Shown here: piece by piece, positions 56,601-64,000 of the stretch
Layout of the letters: each line of letters starts with the position of its first letter
Numbering within the stretch: the stretch's first letter is position 1
From: Chamaecrista fasciculata
Lineage: Eukaryota; Streptophyta; Magnoliopsida; Fabales; Fabaceae
Assembly: GCA_003254925.1 (NCBI GenBank)
Contig: QANZ01015695.1
Coordinates: 48,103-112,102, forward strand
DNA length: 64,000 nucleotides
Direction of reading: 5' to 3'
Position numbers and translations under genes: made by a program
The notes under the pieces: generated by a model
The model's database searches: none
What the model was told of the DNA's origin: nothing
The model's input: only the letters and a program-made list of their open reading frames with translations

Positions 56601-57200
56601 ATAGAGTAAACCTAAGCATTTAGTTCTCTAGTGAGATGAAGGTAGTCTAAATGATGATTTTCATTCCACCTTCATCAGAACACAAGTATTTAGGCTATGG
56701 ACCTCTGATATCAGTGATATGAATCTTTTGACTTAAACAGAGCAATGGGTGCTAGAGGGTTGGAAAGCTATAGGAGTAAATAGTAATCCATGTGGCTATC
56801 TTGTTTATGTTCACTTGTAACAGAAATAACCACTATATATTGTTTCTTTGTAATATTGCTAATAGTGTTGATAACATGGTGAATTATGACCTTTGCGTCG
56901 TCTTTATCAAGCTTTGGTTTCTAATAGGCTTTTTTTTTCCCCTGATAAACTTTCTAATATTTCAAGCTACTTGCCATACATGATCGCCTAATATTGATTA
57001 TTCTTTATGGTTGCAGATTGGATTACTTGGAATGTTGTCTGAACTGGTGGATTGGAAAAAGCTCTCGCTTATTATGTGAGATAAAATTGGAGGAAGACAA
57101 AACTTGATTCTTTCAAGTAAGAAACTTAGATATATGGTTATTCTGAGCTGAAGATTTGTCAGACATTGTTGGAAGGAAATGTTCTGCTAGAGATGGAATT
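53664..57200. other. Long non-coding stretch after FLXL3
   Basis: No supported gene. The first few hundred bases are the FLXL3 3' UTR. A perfect 30-bp tandem duplication (units 55963-55992 and 55993-56022) and a short TCATAATTGATAAGTTT direct repeat (about 54087-54122) are present. It has less obvious transposon sequence than other spacers, so a lost gene or non-coding transcript cannot be excluded. Confidence 0.4.
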
Positions 57201-57221
57201 GAGAAAGAACCATCAACTTTA

Positions 57222-57445
57222 ACCCCAAAAGAACCAGATTCCATAAACAACATAGAGGAAGAATGAGAGGAATATCCTCTCGAGGTAATCATATTTGCTT
57301 CGGTAAATATGCTCTTCAGGCACTTGACCCCACTTGGATCACATCTAGACAAATAGAAGCAGGGCGGCCGGAAATGTCATGAAATGCCCACCGCGGTGGA
57401 AAAATATGGATATGTAGATTTCCAGACAAACCGGTTTAATGGTGA
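57222..57445 (+). pseudogene. rpl16: Nuclear plastid DNA insertion: decayed rpl16 exon 2
   Basis: The plus strand reads, with frameshifts and stops, [34 protein letters not shown] and RGGKIWICRFPDKP. This is the plastid ribosomal protein L16 sequence [36 protein letters not shown], not the mitochondrial L16. It starts near CCCAAAAGAACCAGATTC and stops abruptly after the FPDKP region. It is surrounded by nuclear sequence and non-functional. Confidence 0.9.
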
Positions 57446-57739
57446 TGAAGTCATGGAATAGAAAATGACACTTGAAGAGCACAAGTTATATATATAGAGA
57501 GAGAGAGAGTCAAATCTTCATGATGCTTATACTGGACTCATCATCCATTGTTGGAAGGATCGTGTTACTGTCAAACATGCCATTGAAGCTATCATGACAC
57601 AAAAGGATTGTTTGAAGTTTCTGCTGGAGAGTAGACATGCATATTATTGTTTCTGATTTTTCTGACTTACTATTTCTGCAAGAAGGAAGGCCTCAGTTGA
57701 ATTCAAGGAAGCATTCAGTACAGGTAGCCTATATAATTA
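57446..57739. other. Spacer with GA microsatellite
   Basis: (AT)n(GA)n run at about 57487-57510. The rest is not recognised. Confidence 0.4.
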
Positions 57740-58076
57740 CTAGAGTAAATTAATGATTTGGTCCCTGAAAGTCAGATGACAATAATCTCAATTTAGTCCC
57801 TAAAAGATGAAAATATATGATTTGATCTTTGGAAGATACTATTACAGTCAATTTGATCCCTTTGTTAAGAATATCAATCAAAATTTAATGACCAATCATG
57901 ACAATTGAGGCTTAAAATTTATATTTGTTATTACATTTGAATTAATATTTAAACAAAAGAATCAAATTGATTGTAATCGTGTCTTTTAAGGATTAAATCT
58001 CATAATTTTATCTTTTAGTACTAAATTGTGATATTTATTATTTTTTTAGGGATTAAATCATTAAGTTACTCTAATT
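57740..58076. repeat. Fold-back MITE
   Basis: The terminal inverted repeats are AGAGTAAATTAATGATTTGG and CTAAATCATTAAGTTACTCT. The arms contain TTAGTCCCTAAAAGAT and its inverse. Confidence 0.75.
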
Positions 58077-58329
58077 ACTATCTTAAACTTTTTTTATCAA
58101 CGGAAGGATTGAACTTTAAAGCATCTTTCGCCATATCAAAGAAAGAACACTTGGGTGTGGTTGTACTTTTGTAGCTTAAAAGAATAGTTGTCGATAAAAT
58201 TAGTTGAGTGGTAATAGAAAGTAATGTAAATTGCATTTTTTGACCTTGGGTCAATGTTTAATTGTAAAAATGAAACCTTAATCTTTGAATTAAACAATAA
58301 AATCCCTCCTAAACTTTGAAATTAGAAGT

Positions 58330-58487
58330 TGAAGGTTGCGATTGGTTTAAGAAAATATTTTTCTTATTATATATATATATTTTTTTCAAAATTTCTTATT
58401 TGTGAAAAATATTTATTCTATACCATTAAGATTGATTATTGATTATAAATTAAGTTGATTCAGACAACTAGTTTATATATTTTTTAG

Positions 58488-58554
<67 letters not shown>

Positions 58555-59190
58555 TCATGATGCTATTATTGGTTGAAGTTTTTTTCCTATGTAATTGCAG
58601 AAAAATTATCAATTATTTTGTGAAAAATGTCAAGAACGACTTTGATATTTATTATTTTCAATGCTTTAAGAATTTTTTTTCTTTGAAATTACAATATTAA
58701 ATACATCTTTTCTTCTACCAAAAAAGAAATACATCTTTTCATTATTTTCCATAAAGTAAGAATAGCACAAGGAGATATAATGTTGAAATTATAATATTTA
58801 GCAATTAGAAGGGGTATGGAGAGAGATGGGAGAAGGGAGGTCTCAAAACAGGAAATATAAATGAAAATATATTATATATACTTTTTCTGAAAATATTTTC
58901 CAAAAATGTTTCTTAAAATTAAGAAACGTCAAAAAGATATTTTCAATGTTTTTAAAAATAAACTTGTAATATTTTGTAAATTTACACAAATAAATTATCA
59001 TGTTAATATCATCATTTAGTAATAATTAAACTAAAAAACATACAAGTTAATATAATTTAAATATGAAAAAATAAATCTTATACTTTATAAAACAAATGTG
59101 TTTTTTAAATATCGAAAATGAAAATAAAATTTCAAAAATAAAAAAAAAAATGAAAACAAAAGATATTTTCTTAAACTAAACATACTCCTA
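58330..59190. repeat. Degenerate element related to 23629-23787, containing (ATT)n
   Basis: The left end ATTGGTTTAAGAAAATAT and right end ATATTTTCTTAAACTAAAC are inverted, and both resemble the MITE at 23629-23787. Inside lies an (ATT)n microsatellite of about 21 units (about 58491-58555). Confidence 0.5.
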
Positions 59191-59744
59191 ACATTTCATT
59201 TGCCCTCTTATTGTTTGGATGTTAGTGACTCCTTTAAAATATTTTGATTTGAGGTATTTAAAATATGAATGAGAAGAAAAATACTCATTATCTTCCCCAC
59301 CAATTTACAGTTTGCAAATAATAGGAAGATATTTCAATACTCTTCCTTTTCCTACTTAATTCTCATTCCAAAATCCAAATATATATACAAACAAATGGGG
59401 ATAGAGCGGTGTAGCCAACCAAAAGTAATGATATCATGTCAATGAAATCATACTAGTGAAAATTACAAATATGAAGAACATACAAAATGAGAATAACTAA
59501 CCTACCATCATACAATTCAAACATCTGGATTAACATTTGCAAAAAATGCTTGGGTTTAAATTACTTAGGCCATCTGTTGCCATTCCCAATGAGGTTGGTA
59601 ATTTGGTCCATCTCATTCCAAAACTTTTCTCCTGTTGAAATTGACTTCAGAGGAGCAGAATCATCATAGGAATATTATATACCTCTTAACAGCACCTGTA
59701 ATTCTTGTATCAACATTAAGGCTTGCTTTTTTACAATCTATGGT

Positions 59745-62700
59745 TTATGGCCAGAGGGAATCATCAACTTCGGTATTGAAGATAAAGCTAGTAAATATTG
59801 AGGTGATATCCCTGCCCAAGGACCAATGCAAAAAGTAAGAGCTTGAATTCAGTCGAGACTGATGCAAACCATTAAATTAAATATATATATATATATAATA
59901 TATGTTGGTGACGGTAATAAGTGATAATATAAGAACAACTGACTAAGGAGATCCATTCTGATGTACAAAAAGTCGTTAATGACAAAGCATGCAAGTAGAA
60001 TAAGGAAGTAGGACAATCTGTTCAACATTTCATGAAACAAACAGATCCAGATCATGATCACTGGACTAGTGGACGATGACTAAAACACGTGGGCATGATA
60101 TTGACTCTTAGCTATTATGGAGCAAGGACGTTTCATCTTCTCACAGCTCCGACACAATGAAAAACAAAACAATTGACAAATGACATATTTCATAAAAAAA
60201 TATTATGATTTTTTATCAACATTTATATATATATATGCCCTGTTGCGTCATATAATTTCAAGAATTTAGCATGTCAATGTGTTTGTGTCGTGTCTTATGC
60301 CCATGTCAGTGCTTATTGAGATATTAGGGAAAAAAAAGATGTACCAAACAAAAGCTGAAATGCAGATAAAGTTCATTTGTTTACTTCCCTCCTAATTTCT
60401 TGGTATTGGACAGGTATCTCACAGGTTAAGGGATGACCAATCAGAATGAAGGCAGACTGGGGGGCAAATTCAGTGCTTTCTGTTATGTTTTCGCCCTGTC
60501 CCCTCAACTAGTCTAAAATGTGTACTTCGTCTTTATTGTTAGTAGATTGGTCACGTATCAAAATGTATAAACCATTGAACTATAGAATTAAAGAATCCTT
60601 CTAAGTTTTTGTCTGATTCCCAGGAATGATTTTTTCCAAGATAAACACACCATCAACAAAATAGAAAATCAATTATGACAATTGTGATTGTAACTAAATA
60701 TAGAAGAAACCAAAGATGAATGTAAATTACTTTAGATTAGGAAGAGTCATGTGCTTCAACAGCGTTGGATTCCGGAGAACAAATTCCCTCCATTCTTCTT
60801 TATTAATCTTACCATCCTTGTCGGCATCGGCATCTTGAAATGTCTGAGAAAAAATGGCACTGTAAGAATCCAAACTCAACTCAAGTCGAAGAGAATTAAG
60901 AGAAGAAAAAAATTTGCCTTATCAATAATAGTTTCAAGAACTTCGTCTTCTAGTTGTATCCCACCTTCTGACATTATAGCAACCACCATTTGCCTAACCT
61001 GGAAAGTGTAGCAGGGTAGAAAAACAGTTTAATGCACTAATGAATTGAAAGATGTTGGTTATAAGTTACATGATAATCAGACATCCCCATGGTCATATTC
61101 CGAGTTTTATGTTAGACAGTATAAGATCTTCATGGATATGACAAAAACAAACCACCAACTTTCTCTGCTAAATTTATTAAATTAAAACAAATTCTGAACA
61201 AAGAGAATTCTATATATCCACTGTCACAAATCTCATTAAGCATTAATACTCTGTAGTAACATGATACTAATTAAAGCCAATAATATCTCCAAAACCTGGA
61301 CATGCCAAGACACTTACTTCTTCCCGCTCAATATATCCAGTCTGTCTCAAATCATATAATCTAAAAGCAACTGGAAGAAAAGCAAACAACAGATATTTAT
61401 TAATATAGAAAGTATTGAACTGGACCATAAGAAGAAATAACTACAAAAGGCTTACTGAGTCTTACAACTAATTTTCACGTCCAAAGGAGCGCCAGGATGA
61501 AAGACACTGAGAGAATGTACAAACTCACTAAAGTCTATCACGCCATTTTGTTTTTCATCAAAGAGATCAAATACCTGAGAAGGAACCTCAACGATAAATG
61601 GACTCACTCAAATAAGTTAAGTAGGAAGAATGGCAGAAAATAACAATTGGTCCAGCTAGATCTCTCTTCAGAGATAATGTCTAGCTGACTAGCTCCACAA
61701 ATGCATAGTATATCATATTCTGAAAAAGAATCTTTTGCTATGCCATATAAAGTAAATAGTGCAAAATAAGGAAATGATATATTTGAATACACATGTAGAG
61801 TTTTAAACTTGACATAAACAGAAACCGGTGTCTAAATCTAAGAACTATAGATACTAACTAGGACATGAGAGACAATAATGACTTGGACTCAGCAAACTGA
61901 AAAAATTTGAAGCATACACATCTAATTTAAGGCGTCATATTGTGTCCAAATTTACAAAATTCGAGACAAAAAGCAAGAGAATAAGAGAAATCAGAAAATA
62001 TGATAGTCTTGTTCAGAAGTAGGATTAAAGAAAACGAATGAATGGCGAAATTTTATTAATTATAGGCAAAACATCCACCATAATTACCCAAATGATAGCA
62101 AAGAGACCAAGGGTACCTATCTGTCCACTAATTGGATCCCACAAAAGATGTGTTCTTGCAAAGTCAAAGTTTCTCTCCTTAATATATCAGGGAAGATGAA
62201 CAAAATAAAAAGAAAATGAAATAAAAATATAAATACGATAACAATTGTCATAATCAACATACCCTATCAAGGAACAAATTCTCACCAGCCGGGTTTTTCA
62301 GTAATGCCAATCTGAGCTCTTCCTTCAGATAGAAAACATAAACAAGTTAAAATAGGCAACCAGACAAATAATTCGAACGCCAAAGTTAATAATTCTAACA
62401 GCCAACATAAAATGAGAAAGCACAAACATAGCAGCAAAAGCAATTCCCAATCAGAAAAGTTATTGTCACATTGCACCCATGTATGAGCAACTACCATTTG
62501 TCCACATCTTATAACTTTTCACTCATCACCTGCATTGTTATGTGGTTTATACTGACTGATCCAATTCCGATGCTAACATGCTATGCTGTTGTGTGTATCA
62601 ACATTGTCAAACATCAAAATCTAACATTTCTTTCCATGTAACCTAAGTATCAAAAGAAAAGATGGTTCCATGTGGAATTATTTATTATTCTTATTCATTG

Positions 62701-63825
62701 CCATAATCAATAAGTACTTCTAACTCCAAGAGAAAAAGCACCATAGTTGTTTAATAATTTTAGTGACAACAATAGGGTGGGGAGGAAGGCAGAAGACAGA
62801 AACAAAAGGAAAAGTTATTGATTTGCAATGGCAGAGTTCACAGATAGGCCTCAGAAAAGGTAATCAACAGCATCCTCAACTTTTGATACAGCATTTCTAT
62901 ACACTTCATCAAGCAAAAAACAAAAGTTTATGCTTGTCGTACTTTGCATTAATCTGATGAAATCATCTCCCCGAATGTTATGTTATTAAGTGAAAATCAT
63001 GATCCACATTTTTCTTCAAAAAAAAAATGACATGCTTCGATAATTCATTAATTAAAAGACAAACTCCGGATGACCCAAATAAAACATAACTCAGCAAATT
63101 CAAGAACAAAGATCTACAACATCAGTTACCTTGTGTATGAGGCCATCATCAATGATTGAACTACTCAACTTCTTGTATAATTCATGCAACGCCTCGATTT
63201 CATTAACAGTAACTGCTCGAACACCACAACAGAATTTTAAGAAATAGCATTTTCATGTCATTACCAATAGCAATCAGTGAAATCAGAGAGAAAGCAAACG
63301 AACATGGAGAATTCTTAGCGAGACGGACTTTATCCTCGAACGTATAGACGACCTTTTCCCTATGTCGATGGAAATCGAAGCAACCAGATAAGCTATAAAC
63401 CAGAGCATCAAACAATCCTATAAACGGTATCAACACGAAACAGAGCTTCTCCCCAAATGTCAAGCTCGACCTATGATCCTTCGAAAACAAAAACAAAAAA
63501 TAGAATCCAAACGCATTCAGCACAACAAATCAGTACAGCAAAATCCGAACCATCAGAAATCAATTCTTGTGTGAAAAATCGAACTGAAATGGATGAATCG
63601 CACAATTTGCTGGAACATACACGACCTAATTAAGTTAAATAAAGACGATGATTTCCAATGCATTCAGCACTACAAATCAGTACAGCAAAATCCGAACCAT
63701 GAGAAAGCAATTCTTGTGTGAAAAATCGAACTGAAATGGATGAATCACACAATTTGTTCGAACATACACAACCTAATTATGTTAAATAAAGACGAAGATT
63801 ATAGAGATTAGAGAGAGATTACCAT
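59745..63825 (-). CDS. CBL10: Calcineurin B-like protein 10, Ca2+ sensor (nine coding exons, 246 aa)
   Basis: Exons (plus coordinates): 63823-63825, 63304-63478, 63130-63212, 62263-62322, 61469-61574, 61318-61370, 60918-60998, 60731-60843, 59745-59811. All are in phase; intron 60844-60917 is GC-AG. The extended hydrophobic N-terminus ([19 protein letters not shown]) is specific to CBL10 and anchors it at tonoplast or plasma membrane. EF-hands: [47 protein letters not shown] and [15 protein letters not shown]. The last has the full set of Ca2+ ligands. The C-terminus [17 protein letters not shown] holds the kinase-phosphorylation motif as FTSF rather than FPSF. CBL10 recruits CIPK24/CIPK8 in salt tolerance. 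Exon 1 codes for Met only, and the last exon lies 919 bp away. Confidence 0.93.
63503..63797 (-). repeat. Tandem duplication (147-bp unit) in CBL10 intron 1
   Basis: Units 63503-63649 and about 63650-63797 share AATCAGTACAGCAAAATCCG, AAATCGAACTGAAATGGATG and TTAAATAAAGACGA. Identity is above 90 percent by eye, so the event is recent. It makes up most of the 344-bp intron. Confidence 0.9.
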
Positions 63826-64000
63826 CCGTAGATGATAGAGAAAGAGAGAGCAACATGAAAGATAGAATTTGCAGCAAGACAGAGAGATTTTTCAGCGATT
63901 CAAGCGCCAAAAAAAAAATTGATGAAATTTTATATAATATTTTGGGTCGAATGATGCATTGGAATTTTAAGATCTATCTATCAAATATGAGGCTGTGAAT
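63826..64000 (-). promoter_or_regulatory. 5' UTR and promoter-proximal region of CBL10
   Basis: The minus strand carries an upstream ATG at 63856-63854 ([11 protein letters not shown] frame), out of frame with the CBL10 ATG at 63825 and overlapping it. GA/CT-rich leader. The promoter proper lies beyond the window. Confidence 0.4.

Noticed and set aside
57356-57402. Cloning-vector polylinker (GCGGCCG and CCACCGCGGTGG)
   Set aside because: Both fall within the degenerate plastid rpl16 match, which explains them; no further vector sequence is present.
60727-60843. CBL10 ending at MTLPNLK as a truncated protein
   Set aside because: A donor lies exactly before the apparent stop, and an in-phase exon at 59745-59811 restores the conserved CBL C-terminus.

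Overview
The window is nuclear DNA of a dicot plant. It has AT-rich spacers, multi-exon genes with GT-AG and a few GC-AG introns, a protein set matching land-plant families, abundant plant-type transposons, two N-run assembly gaps (1314-1355 and 15439-16008) and one insertion of plastid DNA. The species cannot be read from the sequence. From remembered Arabidopsis locus order it looks like a core eudicot outside the Brassicaceae. I reconstructed seven protein-coding genes exon by exon; nearly all junctions are fixed by phase and by family alignment.

Layout: 1-7140 is repeat territory (Mutator-like arm, LINE remnant, CACTA-type remnants, a hAT-type MITE with perfect 8-bp target duplication, minisatellites). 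7141-8950 holds a fold-back element directly upstream of intronless TIM17 (7726-8400, +), whose 3' flank is tandemly duplicated. 8951-17290 is transposon-rich: a 2.1-kb fold-back element, an intact gag-protease retroelement ORF on the minus strand (12804-14582), an LTR-like sequence running into the N gap, and a hAT-like end.

17292-53663 is a five-gene block: chloroplast mini-ribonuclease III (-, 17292-21782), DEAD-box helicase RH20 (+, 24196-28483), a small single-membrane-pass protein of the At1g55160 type (+, 32046-34215), the brassinosteroid C-23 hydroxylase CYP90D1 (+, 37711-44051) and the coiled-coil protein FLX-like 3 (+, 51954-53663). From memory, Arabidopsis has RNC3, RH20, At1g55160 and FLXL3 at At1g55140-At1g55170, and CYP90D1 next to RNC4 at At3g13730-At3g13740. 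The window therefore appears to keep an unfractionated ancestral order. The spacers contain fold-back elements, a tRNA-derived SINE, a Helitron 3' end and a nested cluster (48287-51366) in which a Mutator-like MITE and a 1.39-kb solo LTR each sit in one fold-back element with exact target duplications.

53664-59744 has no recognised gene apart from a decayed plastid rpl16 fragment (about 57222-57445). The window closes with CBL10 (-, 59745-63825), a vacuolar/plasma-membrane calcium sensor. Its first coding exon is only the ATG, one intron is GC-AG, and its last exon lies about 0.9 kb from the rest.

The genes are functionally independent: mitochondrial import, chloroplast rRNA processing, RNA helicase, membrane protein, steroid hormone synthesis, flowering-related scaffold and Ca2+/salt signalling. 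I found no tRNA or rRNA gene, CRISPR array, operon or convincing new defence or metabolic system. The most distinctive content is the nested transposon stratigraphy and the non-canonical gene structures.
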